Assembly (NCBI GenBank): GCA_039090855.1
Contig: CM077011.1
Span: 24,891,001 to 24,955,000 of the forward strand
Length of the DNA: 64,000 nt
Source: Macrothele yani
Taxonomy: Eukaryota > Arthropoda > Arachnida > Araneae > Macrothelidae
Direction of reading: 5' to 3'
Shown: positions 20,273 to 30,465 of the stretch, in pieces
How the letters are laid out: every line of letters begins with the position of its first letter
How positions within the stretch are numbered: position 1 is the first letter of the stretch
Notes under the pieces: generated by a model
What the model was told of the DNA's origin: nothing
The model's database searches: none
What the model saw: the letters and a program-made list of their open reading frames with translations, nothing else
Position numbers and translations under genes: made by a program

Positions 20273-20880
20273 TGAAGTGCATTGCGCAAGAAATAAAGGA
20301 TAAAAGACCCTATCGAACGGACTTTCAATGTCGAATGATCGTGAATGCTCGAAGCTTTCGTACCAACATTAGCAAAACGGCTGCACTTGTGAAATGTTCG
20401 AGAACAGCAGTTGTTAAAATTTACAGAGAGTGGACCACTTGTCAAAAAAACCGGATATGATCGCAAGCCGTGTGGTCGTCAACGGCTACTGGATGCACGA
20501 GCGGAGTGGAGAGTAAGCAGTCTTGTTCAGTCCAACTGTGGGTTTGCTGACTTGTTCAGTCCAACAGACAGGCAACTCTTTTTCCGATGTCAGATAATCT
20601 GAATCAAGGACCAAGTCTTATGATCTCTCAACGTACAGTTCGCCGCACATTACATCGTATGGGCTACAGAAGTAGACGGTCTGACCGTAGGTCATCTGCA
20701 GCGAATAAGAAGAAATGCCTCCAGTTCGCTCATGAACACAAGAATTGGACGCTAAATGAGTGGAAAAGGATAATGTTGTCCTAGGAATCATGTTTTCAAC
20801 TACGCCATGCAGCTGAAAGGGTAAGGATATGGAGACAGCAGCATGAAAACGTGGGCCCATCTTGTATCGTTGTAACGGTA
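20273..20880 (+). pseudogene. Tc1-like transposase (family B), N-terminal half
   Basis: Fragments in changing frames: an HTH portion (KCSRTAVVKIYREW), then DARAEWRVSSLV, then NLNQGPSLMISQRTVRRTLH. The first catalytic Asp is lost: where the relative has YDESRFQLHH this copy reads S, stop, ESCFQLRH (around 20784). Reading continues to about 20877 (RVRIWRQQHENVGPSCIV), where the insertion begins. Confidence 0.88.
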
Positions 20881-22175
20881 AGCCTATCGCCCGTGTGCTA
20901 AATTTCGCCTTCACTCAGGAGGGCGTCAGCTTATTTTATTTGCACCTACCCACACACTAGCAAATTTAATGACGTTCGTTCATACATAACTTTCGTATGT
21001 AAAACTAATGCCCAGGCGCTCTCTTCCTGAGCTTTACTTGGGATATCTGCTAATCGAGGAAGGGAGGGAACGTTTTAAATAAGGCATTGGATCCTAGATG
21101 CAGTAATGACTCCGTGGTATTGAATCAATAAATTTATTAAAGCGAATTCAAAGTCTTAGAGTCTGATTTCTCACGAAGATCGGTTTCGTTGGAAGAATAC
21201 CTATGGTTTATTCGGTTCGACACATTATTACTCGAAACTGCTTTCGTCTAATTGGCCTATCTCTCTCAGATATCTACATTCGGAATCTATCCGATTCACT
21301 TGACACGTTCCCCGTGATTTTCCTACTGCTCCTGTCGGGAAAACGTCGGTGTATTCGCACACCGATCGTACACGATTGACCGTAACTCGGAGTCTTCGCT
21401 CATGAAGCACTCAGCTTCCCTCCTACTCTCAACATTTGATACGAGAGCTCCTTCCCCCACGTCCTAACGCTCCAGAAGAACACTTCGCACTCCTTCAAAT
21501 CATCCTTCTTGCCCATGTGACTTCATTCCTCTTCTTGGGAGAATACCCGGCCACCTACTCGGTTCGCTGCCTCTAGGTGCTGCGACCTGACGTTGCAAAT
21601 TCCTGATCCCTCCTAACTTACGTCCTCAGGCTACCATGGCCCCAACTCGGACACCCCCATCCCCGCGTCGCACACCTGCCGTTCTTATCACATGTCGGGA
21701 TCACCAGGTAGCACTTCCATTCCTGCCGCCTCCGCTTGAAATCAAACTCTCTACAAATACATTAATACAATGCAAACATGAGCTGTATACTATCAGTATA
21801 AAAGAAGATTACAATCTACCAGACCTACTGGCGACCTTTGACATCGAGCTTTGTCCAGCTCTATTTAGACAATTTCTAAATGAAGGATTTCCAGTAGCCA
21901 CTAATGGCTCTCCTGAATCCCTTATTTCCGTTGCCATTGTTCGCTTTGTAATTCGTTGGCATCGTTATATGTCAGACGTTTGCAGTTTTTAACAATGGCT
22001 TTGAGGATAAAGAAAGTTAATTCCTCCTTGGGAGAGAGAAGTCCTTCTCTGAGGTGAAATTCAGTTTTTCATAGGCGAACACGTGACATATTTTCTTCAT
22101 GAATATGCATAAATTAAAATAATTGCATAAATTATTGAATATACTTTTAATTATTAATTTTCACCTTTACAATCG
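20881..22175. other. ~1.3-kb insertion in a Tc1-like transposase gene, unidentified
   Basis: This DNA interrupts the transposase between codons reading SCIV and ITTLQAGG-like residues. It begins gtaagcc and its right part is AT-rich (ataattgcataaattattga). Short sequence atcgt occurs at both junctions and may be a target duplication. It contains a 118-codon open stretch (21636-21992, MAPTRTPPSPRRTPAV...) that I do not recognise. No terminal repeats were found by eye. Confidence 0.6.
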
Positions 22176-22640
22176 TCACTACTCTTCAAGCTGGAGGAGC
22201 TGACGTTATGGTCTGGGGCATGTTTTCGTGGGCCCTTTGATTCGTGTGGAGCAACGTCTGACCTCTCAAAAGTACTTAAATATCGTTGTCGACTATGTCC
22301 ACCTAGTTGTATTGATGGTTTATCCCAATAGATATGCATACTTCCAGCAGGACAATGCCCCATATCACAGTGCTCACTTTGTAAGCGAATGGTTTGAGGA
22401 GCATCGCGGAGACTTTTCCCTGCATCATTGGCCTCCTCAATTATTGGATCAATCCAATGGAGCATTTGTGGGATGAAGTCGAGAGGAGCATCAGGTAGCT
22501 GGATCAGCTAGCGTAAAATCTTCAAGCGCAGGAGAGTGCATTTCATCGCATTTGGTATTATACTCCAAGTTATTAATACTTACCGACATTTAATGGCGTC
22601 AATACCAAGACGACGTCAAGCAGTTTTAAGTGCAAAAGGT
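22176..22640 (+). pseudogene. Tc1-like transposase (family B), C-terminal half
   Basis: Resumes with AGGADVMVWGMF, a frame change, then MGPLIRVEQRLTSQKYLNI, YFQQDNAPYHSA (second Asp), FSLHHWPPQLLD and a decayed final motif (the expected N-P-x-E-x-x-W block is out of frame near 22450). Several indels. The second half of the gene split by the insertion on its left. Confidence 0.88.
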
Positions 22641-22692
22641 GGCCCAACAGCGTACTGACCAGGTGTTCGTAATAATTTGGCCACTCAGCGTA

Positions 22693-23569
22693 TATTGAAT
22701 TCGTACAAGTAATGACTACTTTATATTTTGCCCATTTTAATCAACTTTAGCAACAGAACTTGTGAGACCGAGAACTGAATAGAGGTTTAAAGTCCCAAGT
22801 TATCGAGTTAAAAGAGTGATAACGAATTTAACTGCGCTAAGCAGATTTTTGTCTGGTGCAACTGATATTTCAGTAATTAAATTATCTTCTGCGTCTTGCA
22901 CACAAAACAGGCAAAGAATAAAACATCGTAACGGTGTTATCGGACAATTCAGATAAAAATAAATGGAGGACAGCTATTGCTGTAGTCATCAGAATACAAG
23001 CAGACATTTCATTCAACTTGTAGTTTTATTTCTGTCTCCGAGAGTTCGTTATTCCCGAGCTGAAAGACAGCTTGGCGCCGAAGACTCTAGAATGTTATTA
23101 TTGTCTCTTCAGTCTGTGATAAGGCAAAATCCTGTGCGTGATCATGCACTAACTTGGTGATTTAACATGTTAGTCCCTTGACCCAAGGACACAGCATGCT
23201 CGTGACGGTTGGTGTGGGTAAACTGACTGCTGTTATGACGTCGAACGGAGCATCGTTCGCAAATATTCTAGGCATTTATTTGTGAATCAGGTTGTCTGAG
23301 CCATGCTGAAACGGTTTCTTTCAGCCCACACAAAATACCTAGGATGATATCTTCCTGGCAAAATTAAGCCCCATCACGATTAGCTTTGAATACACTCTTT
23401 TGTTTCCCTCTTAACAGGTTTCTAAATCATATACAGTTAGCCACGTTCAGTGTAGTGACGGATAACTGCATATCTGTGCATACAAATCTGAAGAACAGAA
23501 GCTGTTTCTTTAGTGTTATTTTTGACACAGAAACTCCTTCATTTCCCTGTTACCCATGTGGCTATATTT
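22693..23569. other. No recognisable gene
   Basis: AT-rich DNA without a repeat or coding signature that I can support. Confidence 0.4.
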
Positions 23570-23780
23570 TATCGGGGTTTTACGACCACCAGAAGTCACT
23601 CTAAGGGATACAGGAAGTTACCGGTCCCTAAATTGGGACTGCTGGCTCCAGAAAATAGAGAGTACCAAAGGACAAACACATTACTCATTCTTCATCGGGA
23701 TTTGAACATCAGCCCATCTCAGACGAGCAATCAGTAGCCAGCGCAGGTGATCACTCGGCCTTTGGGGCGGTGGCCACTTT
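23570..23780 (-). mobile_element. tRNA-derived SINE (family S3), minus strand, diverged
   Basis: The minus strand gives a head ending in gatttgaacatcagcc-like B box (reversed at 23698-23715) and a body with cagtcccaatttagggacc and cgaccacc-like remnants. Similar in layout to the copies at 57244 and 59765. Confidence 0.55.
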
Positions 23781-24035
23781 TGTAGGGAATTTGCATCGCC
23801 CAGGAGAGGGAACATAACTCATATCCCGATACCCGTACGATGATGCTATCGTTAAACCACCTAGGTGAAATATCTCCCAAGCAACTGAGACTAAGATACT
23901 GTAGCTTAGCTTAGGAATCTAAGCAACAGATTTGCATTAGTCGAAGCATTCAGTGATTCCTCGTAAGATCATCTATCATTCTTATCCATAGCCCGGTCCT
24001 GGTCTGGAATCTTCAAGTCTTCAGACATTTTAGGA
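23781..24035. other. No recognisable gene
   Basis: Nothing supported between the SINE and the 54-bp array. Confidence 0.3.
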
Positions 24036-25031
24036 AGTAATGAAGAAAAAATCTTCACTGAAATATCTGTTTGGAAAATATTACGGCAATTAATAATGTA
24101 AAATGTTTCGCTAAAATATCTCTTTCGAAGATGTTCTCACAGCAATTAATGAAGAATAAATCTTCACTAAAATATCTGTTCCGAAGATATGACAGCACTT
24201 AATGCAGAAGAAGTCTTCACGGAAACATCTATTCCGAAGATATTATCACAGGAGTTAATAAAGAAGTTATGTTCACGTTGGAATATCTGTTCCAAAGACA
24301 TTATCACAGTAATTAATGAAGAAAATATCTTCACTCAAATACCTGTTCCGAAGATACCACAGCCCTTAATGCAGAAGAAATCTTCACTGAAATATCTGCT
24401 CCGAAAATATTACCACAGTAATTAATAAAGAAGAAATATTAACTGAAATATCTCGTCCGAAGGTAGTATCACGCCTGTTAATGAAGAAACCTTAACTGAA
24501 ATATCTGTTCCGAAAGTATCACATGAAGAAGAAATCTTCACTGAAATATCTGTTTCGAAAATATTACGGAAATTATTAAAGAAAAAATTATCTCTAAAAT
24601 ATCTGTTTCGAAGGTATTCTCACAGAAATTAATGAAGAATAAATCTTCACTGAAATATCTGTTCTGAAGATGTTATCACAGGAGTTAATAAAGAAGAAAT
24701 CTTCACACTGCAATATTTGTTCCGAAGATGTTATCACAGGAGTTAATAAAGAAGAAATCTTCACACTGCGATATTTGTTCCGAAGACATTATCACAATAA
24801 TTAATGAAGAATAAATCTTCACTGAAATATCTCTTCAGAAGATATCACAAATAATGAATAAGCAATCTTCAAAGAAATATCTGTTCCGAAGATACCACAG
24901 AAATTAATACAGAAGAAATGTTTACTGAAATATCTCTTCTAAAGATATTATCACGGCTATCAATGAAGAAATATTCACTGAAATATTTGTACCGAAAGTA
25001 TTATCACAGCAACTAAAGAAGAAGAAACCTT
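24036..25031. repeat. Tandem array of ~50-59 bp units
   Basis: About 18 degenerate copies of a unit reading roughly aatcttcactgaaatatctg, ttccgaagatattatcac, agcaattaatgaagaag. Unit length varies through small indels and some units lack the second half. Copies near 24660-24760 are almost identical, suggesting recent local duplication. The open 78-codon stretch in it is an artefact. Confidence 0.93.
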
Positions 25032-25750
25032 CTAAAGCAGGTTGCAAGCGCACAGTCACATTATGTTTTGGCACAGAAACGCCTTAATTTTTCTTTTCTT
25101 CAGAGTAGACATCTCAGAAAGTTTAAAAATGATTTCAAAAAATGTCTGTATTAATGTCAACTGTATCATTAGGTTAATACTGAAAGCGCTGTATTTTTGG
25201 TAGACTTTACGCCTAATCGCACAAATTATTTATGTACGCAACTGTTGTTTCTTCTACAAGCATTTTGTTTGCTGTTTCCAGCTTTTTCTTTTCACCATTC
25301 CTTTTTTCTTCTTTAAAAAAAGAATGGAGAATTTCCTGTTCCCTTTCCATGAACCAAATTGAGTTTCTCTGGTAAAAAAAAAAAAAGCAGAATCCGGCTA
25401 GTATTAGACTACAAGCAAGACTATCAGGTGATTAGGAACTGTTTCAAAAATTCCAGATTTTCGTCCCAAGGAAATGTTACCTGTGAAAACAAAAGCGCTT
25501 CGGGTGGCGAAGCAATGATTCATGATTTCGGAGAATACGATGTTATTAATTTTCCCTTTTGATTTGACTTAATGCTTAAAAGTTTTCAAGTTTCATGATG
25601 TGGACTTACCTACACAGAGAAAAGGAGCTAATCACAACATCAGTGTGTGAAAGCAAATTTGATTTCAACAATGAAAGTAAAGATCGGGATTAAGTAACTT
25701 AATTTCGATTGTTCCAACAAGGAAACGGACATGTGGTTGTCGCTGATTGC
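25032..25750. other. No recognisable gene
   Basis: AT-rich DNA with short A-runs. No coding or repeat feature I can support. Confidence 0.4.
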
Positions 25751-25766
25751 AAACCCAAAGTATGTT

Positions 25767-25926
25767 CTTTATCTCAACGACTACAGTCTTGTGACTAATA
25801 TATATAGATTAAGATAATACAACGTACTTATCACAAATGTTTATTATTTTTTTTATTCCTCAAGCCGGCTTGAGAAATAAAAAAATAAACATTTGTGACA
25901 ACTACGTTGTATTATCTTAATCTATA
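25767..25926. mobile_element. Hairpin element bounded by a 12-bp direct repeat
   Basis: A near-perfect inverted repeat (tatagattaagataatacaa, cgta...cacaaatgtttatt on the left; the complement on the right, ending at 25926) folds around a palindromic centre, ctcaagccggcttgag. The sequence ccaaagtatgtt occurs exactly at 25755-25766 and again at 25927-25938, immediately outside, as a target duplication would. About 35 bp on the left (25767-25802) are outside the hairpin. No protein is encoded; a MITE-like insertion is the simplest reading. Confidence 0.7.
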
Positions 25927-25938
25927 CCAAAGTATGTT

Positions 25939-26257
25939 GTTTGGGTAGAGGATCATAAGATATGTTTATATCCAAACTTGGAGCTGCTATGGACAACAGG
26001 GGGAGCCACTGGAGCCTTGTTCATGAGTATTATATTGTGAAATATATGTGCATTATGAATGTCATATTAGAATTGCTTACAATTATTTTCTATAAAAATA
26101 AGTGTAAGAAGTCCCTATAAAAATATGGTTAAATTCATAAGAGACACTGTGTTGGTAACATCAGACATGAACTTTTGACACAAAGACCATTTTCTCCGTC
26201 TGCAGCCTTTTGTTCACCATCAGTTTTCAGCGTCTCGATTTCAAAACCTAATCCGCT
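25939..26257. other. No recognisable gene
   Basis: No feature supported. Confidence 0.3.
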
Positions 26258-26320
26258 TTGCATTTAATAAGTGTGGTTATGTCACTACTAATCCTGGATA
26301 CTTCCAAACACCTCTCCAGT

Positions 26321-26463
26321 ATTGTTTTGAATCGGGCCGAATTGAGGAAATGTGGTAGAGAAGATTGCGAGGAAACAGCATTCATGAAATGTGCTCACTG
26401 TGAGAACTACTTTTGTTTGGATCATTCCATAATTAAAGATCATTTTTTTTGTCGTAGATGAAA
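26321..26463 (+). CDS. Short Cys/His-rich coding stretch, unknown
   Basis: Open plus-strand segment ending in TGA at 26459-26461, with a dense pattern of potential zinc ligands: KCGREDCEETAFMKC, then AHCENYFCLDHS, then KDHFFC. Spacing is C-x4-C-x7-C-x2-C-x4-C-x2-H-x5-H-x2-C. This looks like a C-terminal zinc-binding tail, as seen in some transposases (for example piggyBac types) and in cross-brace fingers, but I cannot assign the family. The upstream boundary is uncertain; a possible acceptor (cctctccag) ends at 26320. Confidence 0.4.
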
Positions 26464-27147
26464 AGTGAGTGCAATGTATATCCATTACTAAACACGCTAT
26501 ACTGTATATCCATTCATGACTACTTTGTAATGCATACCAATTGCTTAAAACAACAAAAAAATTCCGAAACGGTCCGCAAGATTAATGGAGATTCCATGAA
26601 TATTGTCTCTGCCAGTGTTCTTTGATGTCCTACAACTTCATCATTTATATTCCATAGCACCTAAACGTTTGTCCTTATCCATCACCCTTTCAGTACTGTC
26701 GAATGATATAATAAGCACTGTGCATCTAGCGATAACAGTCCGGACCGTTCCCTTGTAAAACTTCGTGGAAGGTTTTAAGCAATCAGACATGCCTGAATCG
26801 CTAGTTTTACTATTTAATGCATTCCATCATGGCATCTGACTTCAGGAAAGGTTGGTACTCCTTTGAGTTCGCAAAGAACAAAGAAGTCTTTCTGTAAAAA
26901 TTAGAAATTCGTGAGCCACTTTCCGTGATTTGTTTTGTGAATTAACGGAGCATATCTCCGATGCGACTCTCTCTTGAAATGACGGGAAAACAACTCTGAA
27001 TTTCATGAATTCTTCGTACACCAGAAAAATTCTGAATATTCAGAAATCTTTCCCCAATTCCTTTATTTATATTGACGGTGAATTACCGTTTTCAAAAGCT
27101 GTTAACGGAAAATTCTAAATTTTCAGAAACCTTTCCGCAGTTACTTT
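26464..27147. other. No recognisable gene
   Basis: AT-rich DNA preceding the RTE 3' end. Nothing supported. Confidence 0.4.
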
Positions 27148-28244
27148 CTTATCATCATCATCCTCATCATTGTCAACCATTATCAATCCACTGCTGGACG
27201 AAGGTCTCCCCAAGTTTCCTCCACAACGGTCTGTCTTGTGCCAGTCTCCTCCATGTCACTCCCGCATACTTTCGAATTTCATCCACCCATCTCCTATGTG
27301 GTCTTCTTCTGGGTATTTTCCTGTCCCTTGGAATCGAATCTAAAATTTCGGCTGTCCATCGATGGTCTGTCCTTCTGGCAGTATGTCCAGCCCATTTGCA
27401 TTTCAGGGATTTAACTCTGATCATGATGTCTTCCACTCTTGTCATTTGTCTGATCCACGAGTTCCTCTTGTTATCTCTCCTGGTTACACCAAGCATGCAC
27501 CCCTCCATGCTGCTTTGAGTTGTCTGCAGCCTTTGTATGTCTCTTTTAGTTAAGGTCCATGTCTCTGCACCATGAGTAAGCACTGGAAAGATGTATTGAT
27601 CAAACACTTTTCTTTTAAGACATAATGGCATATTGCTCTTGAAAATTATGCTGTTTCTTCCAAAAGCTCTCCAGACAAGTTTTGTACGCCGATTAATTTC
27701 TTCATCAATGTCACCCTCACTTGATATCTGCTGTCCAAGATAAACGTACGTGTCTGTTATCTCCAGCTTTTCTCCATCAATCGATAAATCTTCATTTCGT
27801 GTAAAAGCATTGAACATCACTTTTGCCTTCTGAAAGTTCATTTTTAATCCCACTTCTTTACTCTTGTCAGCAAGTTTCTGGATCATACTCTGCAGCTCTG
27901 ATGGGGTAGTTGCAAAAATGAATACGTCATCAGCAAAACGAAGGTGGGTTAGATAATCTCCATTAATCTGTATCCCTTTGTTTTCCCAGTTCAGTGATTG
28001 AAAGACATTTTCCAATGTGGCATTAAAGAGCTTCGGAGATATGGTGTCACCTTGTCTCACTCCCTTTCCAATTTTTATGTGTGTTGTATTTTCAAACAGC
28101 CGAATCTTTGCACTTGCATTTTCATAGATGTTATTTATAACATTAATGTATGCATCTTCAACACCGCAGGATTTCAGAGCCATTATAACTGCTGATGGTT
28201 TCACCGAATCAAAGGCTTTTTCATAATCGATAAAAGCCACGGAA
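27148..28244 (-). mobile_element. RTE-like non-LTR retrotransposon, 5'-truncated, with (ATG/GAT)n tail
   Basis: On the minus strand the sequence starts inside the reverse transcriptase (near 28244) and runs to the natural 3' end, followed by a short tail of gat repeats (27148-27170). Truncation at the 5' end and a short simple-repeat tail are typical of RTE-type insertions. It matches the fragments at 7.4 kb and 58.7 kb. Confidence 0.93.
27173..28240 (-). CDS. Reverse transcriptase and C-terminal domain of an RTE-like element, open but 5'-truncated
   Basis: A 355-codon open frame without stops. RT motifs are in order: FIDYEKAFDSV (motif A Asp, residues 4-12), GVRQGDTISPKLF (about 60-72) and RFADDVFIFA with the catalytic FADD at about residues 102-105. 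The C-terminal part contains SNMPLCLKRKVFDQ, AETWTLTKRDI, the WxGHxxR-type KWAGHTARR, and ends WRKLGETFVQQWIDNG. The endonuclease and the N-terminal part of RT are missing, so the product would not be a complete enzyme. The first Met is internal to the domain, not a true start. The intact frame suggests this is the youngest RTE copy here. Confidence 0.92.
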   Translation of the reverse strand: MAFIDYEKAFDSVKPSAVIMALKSCGVEDAYINVINNIYENASAKIRLFENTTHIKIGKGVRQGDTISPKLFNATLENVFQSLNWENKGIQINGDYLTHLRFADDVFIFATTPSELQSMIQKLADKSKEVGLKMNFQKAKVMFNAFTRNEDLSIDGEKLEITDTYVYLGQQISSEGDIDEEINRRTKLVWRAFGRNSIIFKSNMPLCLKRKVFDQYIFPVLTHGAETWTLTKRDIQRLQTTQSSMEGCMLGVTRRDNKRNSWIRQMTRVEDIMIRVKSLKCKWAGHTARRTDHRWTAEILDSIPRDRKIPRRRPHRRWVDEIRKYAGVTWRRLAQDRPLWRKLGETFVQQWIDNG

Positions 28245-28933
28245 AAACTCGGTTCTCACTTCTTCCGTATCCATATGGCGAAAAATAGGAGATATTCACG
28301 GGAATACTTGGGGGTTTGATTAACTGTTAAATTTCAATAGTCTATCGAATAATTTGATTCTGAAGTTCTGTAGTGAGATCGGATGTTGTGAATAGTGTAT
28401 CGCGTGAATTCTGGTTACAGTGGCACAGAATATTTCTTTTCCTCTTCCCCATTTTGTGCACCAGCTGTTATATTCTGTTAACCTAAGAAACCGGGCACTG
28501 CAATTATTGTACAAGTGATTTGTACGATGTCTATGTATCAGTATGTGAAATTCTTAAGACAAAATCTATTATAGCTATTAAGGGTAAATTTTATATTTAT
28601 AAGTTTTGTGAAATAGCACTATAAAAGAGTACATTTCGCCATTTCTTAAAGATACATGAAAGTTATTATCAGTTGAAAAGAAGATCTCAAACTCCAAAGC
28701 ATCCTGTTGCTTCGAAAAATAACGATGAAAAAATGCGTAATTTGTAATAAGACCTCCTACGAAACAAATAAAATTATTACAAACGTATTAAAAAAAATAA
28801 CACGCTTCAATAGAAAATAAAATGATGAAACCTCTCACCTTAATAAAAAAATTCATCATCGCCCAATTAGTTGTGCTCTGAACGTGAAATCATCCCTGTG
28901 ACATTCTGGCTCTGTGGTTAAGACACGCGGCTT
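28245..28933. other. No recognisable gene
   Basis: AT-rich DNA upstream of the RTE truncation point. Nothing supported. Confidence 0.4.
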
Positions 28934-28964
28934 CAACCCACCCCGGTGGCGCAGTGGTCTAAGC

Positions 28965-29875
28965 CAAAGGTCAACAAACTACGGCCCGCGGGCCAAATTC
29001 GGCCCTCCACCTGTTTTGGTACGACCCGCGAGCTCTAAAAAAGGATTTTACTTTTTCAAATTTTTTAAAATGTCAAAGCACACGTTATGACGGAAAAGCC
29101 GCCTTCCGAGTTGAAGAGTTGCGAGATACGACAGTATGTGGCGCTCCTATAGCTCCACATTCGGAGGCCTCTGCTGTGACGCCACGCAGTTATAATTCGG
29201 CAGCGTTTCCAGTGCCACGTCTATCGCTGTTCTGCGATATTTTGTTCTCGTTTGATTACCCTTGCATATCCATCATGTCACTGTCAAAACCAGAAAAGAA
29301 CAGAAAAGTGGACTTTTCTGTTCTTTTCTGGTTGTGCTTTTAAGGCAAAGTGGAGTGTGAATTATTTTGTTAACGAATTAGATGACAAAGCATTTTGTTT
29401 ATTGTGCAGTGACACTGTATCTGTACTAGAAGAGTACAATATACGTCGCCAGTACCAAACTAAGCACTCGACACAATATTTACAACTCACAGGAAAGCGA
29501 AGATCAGAAAAATCGGTAACTTTAAAACGGAATATTTCATCACAACGCGATTTATTCGCGAAAATGAAAAATGAAAATGAGGCTGCAACTAAATTCAGTT
29601 TAAGTGTAGCTCATTTGTTAGCCAAGGAAGAACAGCCGTTTACTGATGGCGAGTTAATTAAAATCATGTTTGACTGAAGCGACAGAAGAAATGTGTTCGC
29701 GAAAACGGATTTATTTAAATCTATCAGCCTTTCAGCGGGAACAGTTGAATACTACTTATATAACAAGAAAAAACAAATAAATACCTACATAAATATCCTC
29801 GAGTATGCTTCTTGGCCAGCAGAGCCTAAAATATTTATTATTTGGCCCCTTACAAAAAATGTTTGCCGACCCCTG
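28965..29875 (+). mobile_element. hAT transposon, internally deleted, with perfect 8-bp target duplication
   Basis: A 911-bp element with terminal inverted repeats CAAAGGTCAACAAAC at the left and CAGGGGTCGGCAAAC (complement) at the right. The flanking 8-bp duplication gtctaagc is identical on both sides, diagnostic of hAT. Subterminal sequence acggcccgcgggccaaattc is a small palindrome. Only an N-terminal transposase piece remains. Confidence 0.95.
29275..29677 (+). pseudogene. hAT transposase N-terminal BED-type zinc-finger region, frameshifted and truncated
   Basis: Starts MSLSKPEKNRKVDF at 29275, then a frame change around a short repeated ttttctg block (29315-29335). The following frame (to 29677) contains FKAKWSVNYFVNELDDKAFC, LLCSDTVSVLEEYNIRRQYQ, TKHSTQY, LTGKRRSEKSVTLKRNISSQ and EQPFTDGELIKI. 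This order (C-x2-C ... H-x4-H BED finger, then SSQ and GELIK blocks) matches the hAT family related to GTF2IRD2/Charlie-type proteins. The catalytic RNase-H-like core is deleted. Confidence 0.85.
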
Positions 29876-30066
29876 GTCTAAGCGATGGCTTCTGATCATT
29901 CGTCCGAGATGTGTCCGTGTTCGAACCCCGTTAAGGCATGGATCTCGTGTTTGTCTTACGGCACTATCTCTCTCCCTTCCCTGGAACCAATGACCCTAAA
30001 TTAGGGACGGGCGACAGCTTGTAGCCCACTGAGTTGCTCACGGTGGTCGCTAAACCTCCAATAAAA

Positions 30067-30465
30067 AAACTAAATAAACCCAAAAGGCCTGAGCTCGATC
30101 ACCGGCGCAAAAGGATTCTCGCGTAAGGACTGCAATATTAAAAAAAAAAACTAAATAAACCCAAAAGGCCTGAGCTCGATCATCAGCGCAAAAGGACTCT
30201 CTCGCGTAAGGACTGCAATATTAAAAAAAACTAAATAAACCCAAAAGGCCTGAGCTCGATCACCGGCGCAAAAGGACTCTTGCGTAAGGACTGCAATATT
30301 AAAAAAAAAACTAAATAAACCCAAAAGGCCTGAGCTCGATCACCGGCGCAAAAGGACTCTCTCGCGTAAGGACTGCAATATTAAAAAAAAAAAAAACCCA
30401 AAAGGCCTGTGCTCGATCACCGGCGCAAAAGGACTCTCTCGCGTAAGGACCGCAATATTCAGCGT
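30067..30465. repeat. Five-unit tandem array, period 80-81 bp, attached to the SINE 3' end
   Basis: Units start actaaataaacccaaaagg at 30069, 30150, 30230 and 30310, with a fifth (truncated at its start) near 30390. Each contains cctgagctcgatcaccggcg, caaaaggactctctcgcg and taaggactgcaatatt, then an A-run. The array directly follows the SINE at 29876-30066. Confidence 0.93.

Larger units (their letters stand above)
20151..22690 (+). mobile_element. Tc1-like DNA transposon (family B, copy 2) with a ~1.3-kb internal insertion
   Basis: Left end catttagtggccaaattgtt, right end ggtgttcgtaataatttggc-cactcagcg, complementary and flanked by TA (20149-20150 and 22691-22692). The transposase halves are separated by about 1.3 kb of foreign DNA (about 20881-22175). 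Outer length is 2540 bp against about 1.2 kb expected. Opposite orientation to copy 1. Confidence 0.93.
28934..30066 (+). mobile_element. tRNA-derived SINE (family S3) split by a hAT element
   Basis: The head (caccccggtggcgcagtgg) stops at gtctaagc, 28957-28964. After the hAT insertion the SINE resumes with the duplicated gtctaagc (29876-29883), then cttctgatcattcgtccg, B box gttcgaacc, tgtttgtcttacggcact, ctctctcccttccctgga, accctaaattagggacgggc and gagttgctcacggtggtcgc. It closely matches the uninterrupted copy at 60289. Confidence 0.92.

Noticed and set aside
21636..21992. 118-codon open stretch as a host gene
   Set aside because: It starts within an unidentified insertion and shows no recognised domain; kept only as part of the insertion.
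20871..22190. Intron in a Tc1 transposase (acg|gtaagc ... cttcaag|ctgg)
   Set aside because: Splice-like edges exist but the related copy at 16.7-17.9 kb has no intron and Tc1 genes rarely carry one; insertion of another element is simpler.
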